Shown: piece by piece, positions 30,702 through 40,308 of the stretch
How positions within the stretch are numbered: position 1 is the stretch's first letter
Layout: every line of letters begins with the position of its first letter
Source of the DNA: CAVQUE01 sp046290435
GTDB lineage: Bacteria; Actinomycetota; Acidimicrobiia; Acidimicrobiales; UBA8592
Direction of reading: 5' to 3'
Assembly: GCA_046290435.1 (NCBI GenBank)
Contig: JBKAGO010000050.1
Location: forward strand, 1-64,000
Length of the DNA stretch: 64,000 bases
The notes under the pieces: model-generated
Database searches by the model: none
What the model was told of the DNA's origin: nothing
The model's input: the letters and a program-made list of their open reading frames with translations, nothing else
Made by a program: the position numbers and the translations under genes

Positions 30702-30786
30702 TTCCCGCGAGGTTCTTCATGACTTCTTCACGGCTCTGCCGCCACGGTGATCCTCGTCGACCTCTCCACACGACGAGGAGCACCCC

Positions 30787-32172
30787 ATGGCACGCTTGCG
30801 ATCTCTGCGACCTTCACCGTCACGCCGCCCCCTGATCCTGCGCTCGCTCGTGGTCCTCGCCACGATCGCCGGCCTGCTGGTCGCTTCGGGACCATCGGGA
30901 GCCGCCGCAGGACCACAGCAGCCCCGGATCGAGCCGCGCATCGTCGGCGGCAGCCCGGTCGACATCACGCAGTACCCCTGGCAGGTGGCGCTCGAGGATC
31001 GGAACGGGCAGTTCTGCGGGGGCGCCATCATCGGCGCCCGTGCGGTCGTGACCGCGGCCCATTGCACGGAGGGTCTCCGAGCCGGAGCTGTCACGGTCCG
31101 GGCCGGCTCTGCCCGCGTGCATCAGGGAGGACAGACCCGGCGGGTGGCGCGGATCGCCGTCCATCCCGACTGGGGGCCGAGAAGCAACCGCAACGACATC
31201 GCCGTGTTGATCCTCGACCGGGATCTCACGATGGGACCCGGCGTCGCCGCGATCGGTTTCCAGGGCGACACGATCGCTCGGCTGAGCACGAACCGCACGA
31301 CCGCATGGGTGAGCGGCTGGGGCGCCACCGGCGAGACAGAAGCGGGCAGCAACCGCCTGTTGGCCGTGAGCGTGCCGGTGGTCGGCGACGCCCGGTGCCA
31401 GCAGCTCCTGGGGGCCCAGGGGTCGTCGATCCACGGGCCCAGCATGTTGTGCGCCGGCGGCGGGGTCGCCGACTCGTGCTATGGCGACAGCGGCGGACCC
31501 CTCGTGGCCCGCGACGGCAACGGCACGCCCCATCTGATCGGCGTGGTCAGCTGGGGGCTGGTGTGCGGCGAACCCGGCGTGCCCGGCGTCTATGCCGACG
31601 TTGCGACGCTGCAGACCTGGATCGCCCGAGAGGCGGGCCCACTCGTACCCCCGCCCCCACCTGCCTCGCCGCCGGCGACACCGAACCCGGCACCGCCGGC
31701 CGGCGAGTCGACGACGGTCGTGACCCAGAGCCGGGTGCTGAGGATCCCCCGCTTCGGGCCGGCGAATCGCTATCCGACGACGATGCGGGTCGACGGCGTG
31801 GCCGGTCGACTGGTCGACGTCGACGTCGTCCTGACGGGGCTGACCCACGGCAGCCCCTACGATCTCGACATCGTTCTGGTGGCCCCCGACGGCACCCAGG
31901 TCACGCTGCTGTCGGAGGCAGGCGGCATACGGCGGGTGCGCAACGTCGACCTGCGCCTCGACGACGAAGCCCCGAGGCGCGTGCCGAACCGCCTGTCGCG
32001 CTCGGGCCGGTTCCGCCCGACCACCGGCTTCGCAGAGGGTATGCCACCGGCACGCCTGGTCGACCTCGACGGCATCGATCCCAATGGCCGCTGGCGGCTG
32101 TTCGTGCACGACTCGGCACGGCGCGATCGGGGCCGGCTCGCGGGATGGAGCCTGGTGCTCACGACGAGTTGA
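30787..32172 (+). CDS. Secreted trypsin-like serine protease with C-terminal P-domain
   Basis: 461 aa. Signal peptide (to about residue 41), short propeptide, then mature start IVGG. Catalytic triad H92 (TAAHC), D137 (NDIAVL) and S235 (GDSGGP). D229, six residues before the serine, gives trypsin-like preference for Arg/Lys. Cys residues pair as in S1A enzymes. A Pro-rich linker (about 285-310) leads to a jelly-roll P/Homo-B-like domain (GSPYDLDIVLVAPDGT ... DPNGRWRLFVHD). It acts outside the cell. It ends convergently with the histidine kinase gene with 14 bases of overlap. Confidence 0.92.
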   Translation: MARLRSLRPSPSRRPLILRSLVVLATIAGLLVASGPSGAAAGPQQPRIEPRIVGGSPVDITQYPWQVALEDRNGQFCGGAIIGARAVVTAAHCTEGLRAGAVTVRAGSARVHQGGQTRRVARIAVHPDWGPRSNRNDIAVLILDRDLTMGPGVAAIGFQGDTIARLSTNRTTAWVSGWGATGETEAGSNRLLAVSVPVVGDARCQQLLGAQGSSIHGPSMLCAGGGVADSCYGDSGGPLVARDGNGTPHLIGVVSWGLVCGEPGVPGVYADVATLQTWIAREAGPLVPPPPPASPPATPNPAPPAGESTTVVTQSRVLRIPRFGPANRYPTTMRVDGVAGRLVDVDVVLTGLTHGSPYDLDIVLVAPDGTQVTLLSEAGGIRRVRNVDLRLDDEAPRRVPNRLSRSGRFRPTTGFAEGMPPARLVDLDGIDPNGRWRLFVHDSARRDRGRLAGWSLVLTTS

Positions 32173-33454
32173 CGCGATGGGTGGGGAGCCACACCACGAA
32201 GGTGGCGCCCTTTCCGGGGCGGCTCTCGGCGCGGATGGCGCCTCCGTGGAGCTCGACGAGTCGCCCCGCGATGGCGAGCCCCAGACCGGCCCCAGGACCC
32301 GACCGTGCTGCGTCGACCCGGTGGAACCGGTCGAACACCGCCCCGAGCTGGTCCTCGGGGATGCCGGGGCCGTCGTCGCTCACGACAAGGTTCACCCCGG
32401 CCTCGTGCCGGGTCGCCGACAGCTCGACGGCGGTGGCGTAGCGGGCGGCATTGGCCAGCAGGTTGTCGAGCACCTGGGCCATGCGGGTCTCGTCGACGAA
32501 CACCAGGGGCAGGTCGGGGGCGACGTGGATCTTCACCGACAGGCCGCCCCCTGGCCCACCGTGGTCACGCGCCGCTCTGGTGAGGATCGCCTCGGGCGGA
32601 ACCGGTCCGAGCTCGAGGACGACACCGCCGCCTTCGACCAGTGCGAGGTCCTGGAGATCGTCGACCAGCCGTCCGAGCCGGCCGACGTCGCCGACGAGGC
32701 CGTCGATGGTGGCCGCATCGGGTTCGACGACGCCGTCGGCAACGGCGTCGAGATGGGCTCGCAGTGTCGCGAGCGGCGTGCGCAACTCATGTGCGGCGTC
32801 GGCGATCATCGCCCGGTGCGCAGCTTCGGCCCGTGCCAGATCCTCGGCCATCGCGTTGAACGACGCTGCGAGATGGCCGAGCTCGCCGTCGCCGGTGGTG
32901 CGCACCCTGACCTGGCGATCACCGCGGCGGGTGCGTTCGACGGCGTCGGAGAGCTCGCGGATGGGGCTGGTGATCCGGTCGGCCAGCGCAATGGCCGCCA
33001 GTCCCCCCACCACGAGGGCGCCGACGCCGGCCAGCACGAACCACCGATCGATGGCACCGAGGGCACCCGAGGCCATCTCGGTCTGCTCGATGGCAACGGT
33101 GTACAGGAATGTCGACCGGCCACCGAACACGAAATCGTCGACGGGCAGCTCGTCGAGTGGTGGCAACGGCTGCTCGGGTCGGGAGTCGGCGATGACCCGG
33201 TTGCCGGGCGTGGCCAGGATCAGTCGGACGCCTTCGCGTCGGTCGATGCGCTCGAGGATCGGCTCGACGCCGTCCCAGGAGCCCGTCTCGGCGCGGTGAT
33301 CCGAGATCTGGTTCAGCTGAGCGCGTGAGAGCAGCACGTCGACGACGGTGGTGATCTCGGAGCGGGTCGCCTGCCGTGCGACCAGTCCGGCGACACCGAC
33401 CGACAGTGCGGTCACCGCGAGCATCGCGATCAGGATGCGATAGCGCAGGCTCAC
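32159..33454 (-). CDS. Sensor histidine kinase
   Basis: 431 aa from GTG 33454, which overlaps the response-regulator stop (GTGA). Two membrane helices (about 8-28 and 140-165) bound an extracytoplasmic sensor of about 110 residues. HAMP domain, then DHp with phospho-acceptor H222 (DAAHELRTPL) and a HATPase_c domain with N-box NLLANAARY, G1 DDGPGIP, F-box FDRFHRV and G2 GAGLGLAI. Orthodox EnvZ/BaeS-type kinase. The signal is unknown; the secreted protease beside it would be a logical target or reporter but this is inference. Confidence 0.93.
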   Translation of the reverse strand: MSLRYRILIAMLAVTALSVGVAGLVARQATRSEITTVVDVLLSRAQLNQISDHRAETGSWDGVEPILERIDRREGVRLILATPGNRVIADSRPEQPLPPLDELPVDDFVFGGRSTFLYTVAIEQTEMASGALGAIDRWFVLAGVGALVVGGLAAIALADRITSPIRELSDAVERTRRGDRQVRVRTTGDGELGHLAASFNAMAEDLARAEAAHRAMIADAAHELRTPLATLRAHLDAVADGVVEPDAATIDGLVGDVGRLGRLVDDLQDLALVEGGGVVLELGPVPPEAILTRAARDHGGPGGGLSVKIHVAPDLPLVFVDETRMAQVLDNLLANAARYATAVELSATRHEAGVNLVVSDDGPGIPEDQLGAVFDRFHRVDAARSGPGAGLGLAIAGRLVELHGGAIRAESRPGKGATFVVWLPTHRVNSS

Positions 33455-34137
33455 CGGTCGATCATCCGATAGCCCACCCCGTAGACGGTCTCGATGTAGG
33501 TCGGGTCGGCCGGGTCGTCGCCCAGCTTGCGGCGAAGGCTGCGGACGTGGGCGTCGACGGTGCGGACCATGACGTCGTTGTCGTAGCCGAAGGCCTCGGC
33601 CACCAGCGCCTGGCGGGTGAAGGCCCGGCCCGGCTCGGCGGCGAGCGCGGCGAGCACCGACAGTTCTCGTGGGGTCACCGGCACCGGGTCGCCATCGAGC
33701 TCGACGACATGGCGGCGGGTGTCGACCACCAGCTTGCCGATCGCGAACACCGCCGGTGCCTCGACAGCAGTGGCGGCGGCCCGACGCAGGACGGTACGGA
33801 CCCGGGCCACCACCTCACGGGGGCTGAACGGCTTGGTGATGTAGTCGTCGGCACCGAGGTCGAGCCCCAGCAGGGTGTCCTCCTCGGTGGAGCGGGCCGT
33901 GACCAGGATGATCGGGGTGTCGGACTCGGCCCGCACGATCCGGCAGATGTCCCAGCCGTCCACGCCCGGGAGCATGAGATCGAGCAGCACCAGATCGGGC
34001 TTGCGGCCCCGGATGAGCTCGAGCGCCTTGCGCCCGTCGTGGGCCACGAGCACGACGTAGCCCTCGATCTCGAGGTACCGACGGACGAGGTCGGCGAGCC
34101 GCGGGTCGTCGTCGACAACGAGGATCCGCTGCGCCAT
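33451..34137 (-). CDS. OmpR-family response regulator
   Basis: 228 aa from ATG 34137 (an upstream ATG at 34182 would add 15 residues without homology). Receiver with the acidic pair DDD near residue 9, phospho-acceptor D53 (LLDLMLPG), T in VTARS and K in TKPFSP. C-terminal winged helix of the OmpR/PhoB class (ELSVLAALAAEPG ... VDAHVRSLRRKLGDDP ... YGVGYRM). First gene of the two-component operon; its promoter must lie in the 261 bases to 34398. Confidence 0.94.
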   Translation of the reverse strand: MAQRILVVDDDPRLADLVRRYLEIEGYVVLVAHDGRKALELIRGRKPDLVLLDLMLPGVDGWDICRIVRAESDTPIILVTARSTEEDTLLGLDLGADDYITKPFSPREVVARVRTVLRRAAATAVEAPAVFAIGKLVVDTRRHVVELDGDPVPVTPRELSVLAALAAEPGRAFTRQALVAEAFGYDNDVMVRTVDAHVRSLRRKLGDDPADPTYIETVYGVGYRMIDR

Positions 34138-34252
34138 GGAGCGAGATCGTACCGCCCAGGCCCGCAGCGGACGGCGTGCCACCCTCGGTCACGTGCTCGG
34201 GCTGTCCAGGCCCGTGCTGCTCGCTCCGATGGCTGCCATCAGCGGGGGAAGG

Positions 34253-34323
34253 CTCGCTGGCTGCGTTCTCGTCGTTGCCTTACGGCTATGGGGTAGGGCT
34301 GCCTCCTGCGGCCTTGCCAGCGA
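34253..34323. other. Inverted repeat in the non-coding leader region
   Basis: TCGCTGGC at 34254-34261 and GCCAGCGA at 34316-34323 could pair across a 54-base loop. The region lies in the 261-base gap between divergent transcripts (response regulator and the 48-codon ORF) and has no credible ORF. A structured leader or operator is possible; evidence is weak. Confidence 0.25.
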
Positions 34324-34398
34324 CGAAGCCGGCTCGCCCTGAGCCTCGCAAACGTTGCCTGACACGGCACTAGTCGCCCGACACGGAAAGGCCGCACC

Positions 34399-34545
34399 AT
34401 GAGCGCCCGCGACGCACTGGTCGATGCGTACGTCACCACCCGGGCCACCAGTGACCCATCGACCATGCACAACGCCACCTCCGCCCTGCTCGCCCTCCTC
34501 GAAGCAAGCGCCGGTACCAGCCCCAGACCCGAGGACCGGCCATGA
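34399..34545 (+). CDS. Small ORF, 48 codons, upstream of SRPBCC-like gene
   Basis: MSARDALVDAYVTTRATSD at the start, helical and Ala-rich, with GGAAAGG seven bases before the ATG. Its stop overlaps ATG 34542 of a 23-codon ORF (34542-34613), whose stop in turn overlaps ATG 34610, an in-frame alternative start of the SRPBCC-like gene. This staircase of ATGA overlaps suggests translational coupling or a leader peptide. The peptide resembles nothing I know. Confidence 0.4.
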   Translation: MSARDALVDAYVTTRATSDPSTMHNATSALLALLEASAGTSPRPEDRP

Positions 34546-34651
34546 CCGCCACGCGCCCAGCGCCGTCTCGGCCGTGCACCCTGCGCCGCCGGCAACAAGA
34601 CTTCGGAGCATGACTGCGATCTCGTCAGGAACCCGCGTGGAGGGACCGATC

Positions 34652-35161
34652 ATGTCGGTCGCTCCCTTCCCTCCGAGCCCACCGCCCGGATTCGTGCGCC
34701 ATGTCTACGAGCACGCCTGGGAGATCGGCCGGCCCCGATCGGCCGTGTGGGCCTGGTTGTGTGACCCGTCGACGTTCGTGGACGGCCAGATCCCGCCGTT
34801 CAGGGTCGAGTTCCTCACCAACCCGGCCGGCCAGACCGGCTTCGCCGAGGGCGTCTACAACGCCCACGTCGGTCCCTTCATGTCGTTCTCGGGCGTGTTG
34901 GGCATGATCGAGCCCGAGCGCTACCGCGACCTGCAGTACTTCTACGGCAGCTACGCAGTCAGCCACGCGCTGTTCCGGCCGACCCGCCTGCAGTTCTGGG
35001 TGACCGACGGCGCCGAACCCGACACCACGATCCTCGAGCTCCGGGTCGACGCCGACGTCCGCCGCCGAACCGAGAAGCTGTGGACTCGGGCGATGGCACT
35101 GTTCTGGAGCCGCTTCGGCAGCTGGTGCGAGCGGGCGATCCCGAACAACTGGCTCCGCTGA
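34652..35161 (+). CDS. SRPBCC-like (START/polyketide cyclase fold) protein
   Basis: 169 aa from ATG 34652 with GGAGGGACC upstream; ATG 34610 would add 14 residues. N-terminal EHAWEIGRPRSAVWAWLCDPSTF is the usual first strand and helix of helix-grip proteins, and the C-terminal long helix (WTRAMALFWSRFGSWCERAI) fits as well. Such proteins bind hydrophobic ligands. No catalytic residues can be assigned. Confidence 0.65.
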   Translation: MSVAPFPPSPPPGFVRHVYEHAWEIGRPRSAVWAWLCDPSTFVDGQIPPFRVEFLTNPAGQTGFAEGVYNAHVGPFMSFSGVLGMIEPERYRDLQYFYGSYAVSHALFRPTRLQFWVTDGAEPDTTILELRVDADVRRRTEKLWTRAMALFWSRFGSWCERAIPNNWLR

Positions 35162-35228
35162 CCCGGTCGGTGACCAGCGGGACGTAGTGCCCTTGTCTCC
35201 ATGACCCTCACGGGACCATGGTGCAACC

Positions 35229-37709
35229 ATGGCTCCCGCAGGTCCCCTCTCCGCTCCTGCGCGGGGACTCACCAGCGACAAGGCGTTGGAGCTCCTCGCC
35301 ACGGTCGGGCCGAACAGCCTGCCCGCGGCTCCCTCGGTGCCGTGGTGGGCGCGTGTCGTGCGCCAGCTGCGGAGCTCGATCATCTACATCTTGTTGTTCG
35401 CCCTGGCGTTCGACCTCGCGGTCTGGATCGCGGAGGGTGCCCACGAGTGGCCATTCGAGTCGCTGGCGATCGCCACGATCCTCGTGTTCAACACCGCCAT
35501 GGGGGTATGGCAGGAATATCGGGCCGAGGACGCGCTCGCCCGCCTGCAGGAGCTTGCCGCGCCCCGGGTGTGGGTGCTGCGCGACGGCCAGATCATCGAG
35601 GTCGATGCCGCCGTCCTGGTCCCGGGCGACCTCGTGCGGGTCGAAGCCGGTGATCGCGTTCCTGCCGACGGCGTGCTCAGCAGCGAACAGGCACTCCAGG
35701 TCGACGAGTCGATGCTCACCGGAGAGTCGGTTCCGGTGGAGCGGGCGGCGGGCGAGGAGGCGCTGTCGGGGACGTTGGCCGTTCGCGGTCTCGCCTGGAT
35801 CGAGGTCACCAGGACCGGCCCCGACTCGGCCATGGGCCGCATCGCCACGATGCTCGCCACGGTCACCGCCGAGCGCACACCGCTGGAACGGCGCATGGAG
35901 CACTTCGGCCACCGGATCGCCCGTTGGATCGCCGTCCTGGCCGTCGTGCTGACGATCGGTGGCGTCGGCGTCGAGGGTATCGACCAGTTCGACGAGGCGC
36001 TGCTGTTCGCAGTGGCGGTCGCCGTCGCTGCGATACCCGAGGGGCTCCCGGCCGTGTTGACCCTGACCCTTGCGCTGGGCACGGAACGCATGAGCGTCCG
36101 CAAGGCCGTCGTGCGCAAACTCTCCGCGGTCGAGGCGCTGGGCTCGGTCACCGTCATCGCCACGGACAAGACCGGCACGCTCACCGAGAACACCATGACC
36201 GTCCGCAACCTCGATTCGCCCGATCCCGACCGCGCGTTCAGGGCCATGATCCTGGCCGCCGATGCCGAGCCCGACGGCGGCATGGGCGACCCACTCGAGC
36301 TGGGGCTCTACGCCCACGCCCGCTCAGCCGGCTACGACCCCGTTGCGCTGCGCATGGATCACCCACGGGAATCCGTGCGGTCGTTCGACTCCGCATGGCG
36401 CTTCATGCGCGTCAGCATCCGGGAGGAGGGGCGGACCGTGGCGTACCTCAAGGGCGCCGCCGAGGTGCTCCTCGACCGGTCCGACCTCGACGAGGCGTCG
36501 AGGCTGGAATGGACCGAACGGGTCGAGGCGGCCGCTGCAGAGGGGTATCGGGTTCTGGGTTTCGCTTGGTCGCCCGAGGACCGCGAGGAGGACCTGACCT
36601 GGCTCGGCGCCGCGTGGCTCTGGGACCCGCCCCGGGCCGAAGTCCCCGCCGCCATCGCCGCGGCGCACGACGCCGGTATCCGGGTGCTGATGATCACCGG
36701 CGACCATCCCGCGACCGCGAGCTCCATCGCAGCGAAGCTCGGCATCCCCGCACAGCGAGCCCTCACCGGTGTCGACCTCGATGCACTCGACGCCGAAGAG
36801 CTGCGCGATGCCGTCGCCGAAGTCAGCGTCTTCGCCAGGGTCAGCCCCGAACACAAGCTCGCGCTGGTCGAAGCGTTGAAGGCGCGGGGCGAGATCGTCG
36901 CGATGACCGGCGACGGCGTCAACGATGCGCCGGCGCTGAAGCGTTCCGACGTCGGCGTCGCGATGGGCCAGCGCGGCAGCGACGTCAGCCGCGAGGTCGC
37001 GGATCTCGTCCTGCTCGACGACAACTTCGCGACGATCGCCGCAGCCGTCGAAGAGGGGCGCGGCATCTACGACAACATCCAGAAGTTCCTGCGTTTCCTC
37101 TTCTCGACCAACGTCGCCCTCGTACTGCTGATCGCCGTCGGCGTGGTCGGCGCGGCGATCGGCGACGTCCGCGACAGCGCCGGCGACCTCCTGGTGCCCC
37201 TGACCGCTGCGCAGCTGCTGTGGATCAACGTCATCGCCGACGGACCCCCTGCGTTGGCCCTCGGCCTCGACCGCAATCCCGGCGTGATGGGGCGCAAGCC
37301 CAGGTCGCCATCGGCGCCGCTGCTGACCCGAGCGGGCCTGCGGTTCATCCTGATCAGCGGCACCCTCAAGGCGGCACTCGGGCTCGGGCTGTTCTTCCTG
37401 CTGCCCGAACTCGACTACACCGGCGAGCAGACACGCACCGCAGTGTTCCTGTACGAGTCGCTCGCCCAGTTGGCGTTCGTGTACCCGGCCCGCCTCGTCA
37501 GCACCCGACCACTGACCAACCGAATCCTCAACTGGATCGTCGTGCTCAGCGTGCTCCTGCAGATCGCGACGGTGTCGGTCCCTGGCCTGCGCACCGTGCT
37601 CGGCCTGGAGGCGATCGACATGACCGCGACGCTGCTCATCGCGGCAGCGCTCGCAGTATCGGTGGCGGGCGCGTTCGCTCTGGCGCGTGTCACCACCGAG
37701 CCGGCCTGA
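35229..37709 (+). CDS. P-type cation-transporting ATPase (P2/SERCA-like)
   Basis: 826 aa. Actuator TGES, membrane motif IPEGLP in M4, phosphorylated Asp D313 in DKTGTLT, nucleotide-binding KGAAE, hinge TGDGVNDAPALK and the C-terminal six-helix bundle. The PEGLP form and overall size place it with P2-type ATPases moving Ca2+, Na+ or K+ rather than heavy metals (no CPC motif). It is followed after 184 bases by the Mrp Na+/H+ antiporter operon, so a common role in cation balance is likely. Ion specificity is inferred only. Confidence 0.92.
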   Translation: MAPAGPLSAPARGLTSDKALELLATVGPNSLPAAPSVPWWARVVRQLRSSIIYILLFALAFDLAVWIAEGAHEWPFESLAIATILVFNTAMGVWQEYRAEDALARLQELAAPRVWVLRDGQIIEVDAAVLVPGDLVRVEAGDRVPADGVLSSEQALQVDESMLTGESVPVERAAGEEALSGTLAVRGLAWIEVTRTGPDSAMGRIATMLATVTAERTPLERRMEHFGHRIARWIAVLAVVLTIGGVGVEGIDQFDEALLFAVAVAVAAIPEGLPAVLTLTLALGTERMSVRKAVVRKLSAVEALGSVTVIATDKTGTLTENTMTVRNLDSPDPDRAFRAMILAADAEPDGGMGDPLELGLYAHARSAGYDPVALRMDHPRESVRSFDSAWRFMRVSIREEGRTVAYLKGAAEVLLDRSDLDEASRLEWTERVEAAAAEGYRVLGFAWSPEDREEDLTWLGAAWLWDPPRAEVPAAIAAAHDAGIRVLMITGDHPATASSIAAKLGIPAQRALTGVDLDALDAEELRDAVAEVSVFARVSPEHKLALVEALKARGEIVAMTGDGVNDAPALKRSDVGVAMGQRGSDVSREVADLVLLDDNFATIAAAVEEGRGIYDNIQKFLRFLFSTNVALVLLIAVGVVGAAIGDVRDSAGDLLVPLTAAQLLWINVIADGPPALALGLDRNPGVMGRKPRSPSAPLLTRAGLRFILISGTLKAALGLGLFFLLPELDYTGEQTRTAVFLYESLAQLAFVYPARLVSTRPLTNRILNWIVVLSVLLQIATVSVPGLRTVLGLEAIDMTATLLIAAALAVSVAGAFALARVTTEPA

Positions 37710-37893
37710 CCGCTGACGCCCTCGGAAGAGTCGGTGCTGTGGGCTCCGGCAGTCGGATGTGTCACATACGCCACCCGCTCCGCTGTCGAACGAGCGCGAC
37801 CGTGTACCGTGCCCGTCCTGGCGACGTGGATCCGTTGGTACCGCCTCCTCGTTGCCGGCACGGCAGTGACCACCACGATCGGCCAGAGATGAA

Positions 37894-40308
37894 TTGATCC
37901 CCCTCCTCATCGCCCATTTCGTCGCCGCGTTCTTCTGCCTTGCTGCAGGTCGGCGCGGTGCCCGCTGGGGACTCCCGGTGGCAGCGACCGTTCCTGCGGT
38001 CACGTTCGCATGGCTGCTGACCCAATCGCAGGCGGTGCTCGATGGCGACACGCCCACGGCGGACGTCGGATGGCTGCCGCAGCTGTCACTGTCCATCGCG
38101 CTGCGCCTCGACGGATTCGGGTTGCTCATGGGGCTCGTCGTGTCGGGCATCGGCGTCCTTGTGCTGGCGTACTCGATGACCTACTTCGGCCGACGCGACG
38201 ATCTCGGCCGGCTCGCCGGGCTGCTGGTCGGCTTCGCCGGTGCGATGTTGGGCATCGTCTGGGCCGATGGCCTCCTGACGTTGTTCGTCTTCTGGGAGCT
38301 GACCTCGATCACGTCGTTCCTGTTGATCGGGTTCGACGACCGCAACGCCGCCGCACGAGCGGCGGCGAACCGGGCCTTCCTGGTGACCGGCGCCGGAGGC
38401 CTCGCGATGCTCGCAGGGCTCATCATCCTCACGATCGTCGGCGACGCCACGACCATCTCCGGGCTCGTCGCCGATCCGCCGACAGGCACCCTCACCAACG
38501 TGGCGCTGGTGTTGGTGCTGCTCGGGGCGTTCACGAAGTCGGCACAGTTCCCGTTCCACTTCTGGCTCCCCGGCGCCATGGCGGCGCCGACGCCGGTGAG
38601 CGCCTACCTGCATTCGGCGACGATGGTGAAGGCCGGCCTCGTGGTGGTCGCCCGGTTCGCCCCGGCGTTCGCTGCGCAGGGACCGTGGCGGGTACTCGTG
38701 GTCGGAGCCGGATTGGCATCGCTGCTGGTCGGCGGGGTCCGGGCGCTGCGCCAGCAGGACGCGAAGCTCGCACTCGCCCACGGAACCGTCAGCCAGCTCG
38801 GGTTCCTGATGGTGCTGTTGGGCCTCGGCACCGCGGCCGCCACCTATGCCGGTGTCGCGATGCTGGTCGCCCACGCGCTCTTCAAGGCCTCCCTGTTCCT
38901 GTGTGTCGGCATCGTCGACCACGAGACGGGTACACGGGACATGCGCCGCCTGCGTGGGCTGCTCCGGGCGTTGCCGGTCGTCGCAGCATCGGTCATCGTC
39001 GCCGCGGCGTCGATGGCTGCGATCCCGCCGACGTTCGGGTTCGTCGCCAAGGAGAAGGCTCTCGACGGGCTGCTCGACAACGACATCGGCGCCATCGGCA
39101 CCATCGCACTGGTCGGCATCGCCGTGGGTTCGGTGCTGACGGTCGCCTACACGATCCGCATCGCCGTCGGAATCCTCGGCAACGACGCACCGGGCGTCGC
39201 CGGCACGCCCGATGCGACAGGCCAGGAGCCGCTGGGCCCGATCGACCCGAGCTCGTTGCACCGACCCTCGCTCCGTTTCGTCGGTGTTCCGGCGCTGCTG
39301 GCCGGGCTGTCGCTCGTCGCCGGGCTCGCCGCCGCACCGGTCGGCGACTGGATCGCAGAGGCGACCGCCTCGCTCGACCCCGACACGGGCTCGAAGCACC
39401 TCGTGCTGTGGCCCGGCGTCAACGAGGCGCTGCTCCTGTCCACGGCGATCATCGCCGCCGGCGTCGCCCTGTGGCGGTTCACCCGCGCAGGAACCCGCAC
39501 CCTCGATGTGCCCCGCAGCCTCGCGACCGACATCTACGACCGCCTCTACGACGGACTCCTCGAGGGCGCTCGGCGCACGACTGCGGTAACCCAGAGCGGG
39601 TCACTGCCGTTCTACCTGGCGGTCGTGTTGACAACGCTCGCCGCGGCGCTCGTCGCGGCGTTCGTCGCAGGCGCTGCCGATTCGATCACCAGCCCGAGAT
39701 GGTCGAACTCGCCGGTCGAGTTCGTCGCGGTCGTGGCGACCGGCATGCTCGCCGTCGCCGTGGTGTTCGCCCGCACCCGTTTCGCGGCAGCCGTGCTGCT
39801 GGGCGGGAGTGGCTATGCCCTGGCCATCGTGTACCTGGTCCAGGGCGCGCCGGATCTCGCCATCACGCAGTTCCTGGTCGAGACACTCACCATCGTCGTC
39901 TTCCTGCTCGTGCTGGCACGTCTGCCGGCAGAGTTCTCGCCTGCGCCGGCATGGGCACCGCGAATCGCCCGGCTCGGCATCGCCGTCGCAGTGGGCGTGA
40001 CCGTGCCCCTCTTCGCTCTGAGCGCATCGGCCTCCCGGACCGAACCATCGGTCGGCCAGGCATACCTCGACCTCTCCGAACCCGAGGCCGGCGGACGCAA
40101 CGTCGTCAACGTCATCCTCGTGGACTTCCGCGGCTTCGACACCCTGGGCGAGATCACGGTGCTCGCCGTCGCCGGAGGCGGCGTCGTCAACCTGGTTCGC
40201 GCCGCCCGCCGCCAACAACGGCGCAAGCGCATCGAGGACGGCGCCTCTGCGACGGAGAGCCTCGATGACGGCACCACGTCGGATCCTCGCGTCGGGGTCT
40301 GGCGATGA
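37894..40308 (+). CDS. mrpA: Na+/H+ antiporter subunit MrpA (MnhA)
   Basis: 804 aa from TTG 37894 with AGAGATGA just upstream, the normal full length for MrpA. NuoL-like antiporter part with FVFWELTSITSF, FTKSAQFPFHFWLPGAM and APTPVSAYLHSA (conserved Glu, Lys and His of the proton path), then the C-terminal MbhD/MbhE-like portion that ends in FRGFDTLGEITVLAVAG. Membrane subunit of the multi-gene Mrp complex that exports Na+ in exchange for H+ and supports salt and alkaline tolerance. Overlaps mrpB by 4 bases. Confidence 0.93.
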   Translation: MIPLLIAHFVAAFFCLAAGRRGARWGLPVAATVPAVTFAWLLTQSQAVLDGDTPTADVGWLPQLSLSIALRLDGFGLLMGLVVSGIGVLVLAYSMTYFGRRDDLGRLAGLLVGFAGAMLGIVWADGLLTLFVFWELTSITSFLLIGFDDRNAAARAAANRAFLVTGAGGLAMLAGLIILTIVGDATTISGLVADPPTGTLTNVALVLVLLGAFTKSAQFPFHFWLPGAMAAPTPVSAYLHSATMVKAGLVVVARFAPAFAAQGPWRVLVVGAGLASLLVGGVRALRQQDAKLALAHGTVSQLGFLMVLLGLGTAAATYAGVAMLVAHALFKASLFLCVGIVDHETGTRDMRRLRGLLRALPVVAASVIVAAASMAAIPPTFGFVAKEKALDGLLDNDIGAIGTIALVGIAVGSVLTVAYTIRIAVGILGNDAPGVAGTPDATGQEPLGPIDPSSLHRPSLRFVGVPALLAGLSLVAGLAAAPVGDWIAEATASLDPDTGSKHLVLWPGVNEALLLSTAIIAAGVALWRFTRAGTRTLDVPRSLATDIYDRLYDGLLEGARRTTAVTQSGSLPFYLAVVLTTLAAALVAAFVAGAADSITSPRWSNSPVEFVAVVATGMLAVAVVFARTRFAAAVLLGGSGYALAIVYLVQGAPDLAITQFLVETLTIVVFLLVLARLPAEFSPAPAWAPRIARLGIAVAVGVTVPLFALSASASRTEPSVGQAYLDLSEPEAGGRNVVNVILVDFRGFDTLGEITVLAVAGGGVVNLVRAARRQQRRKRIEDGASATESLDDGTTSDPRVGVWR

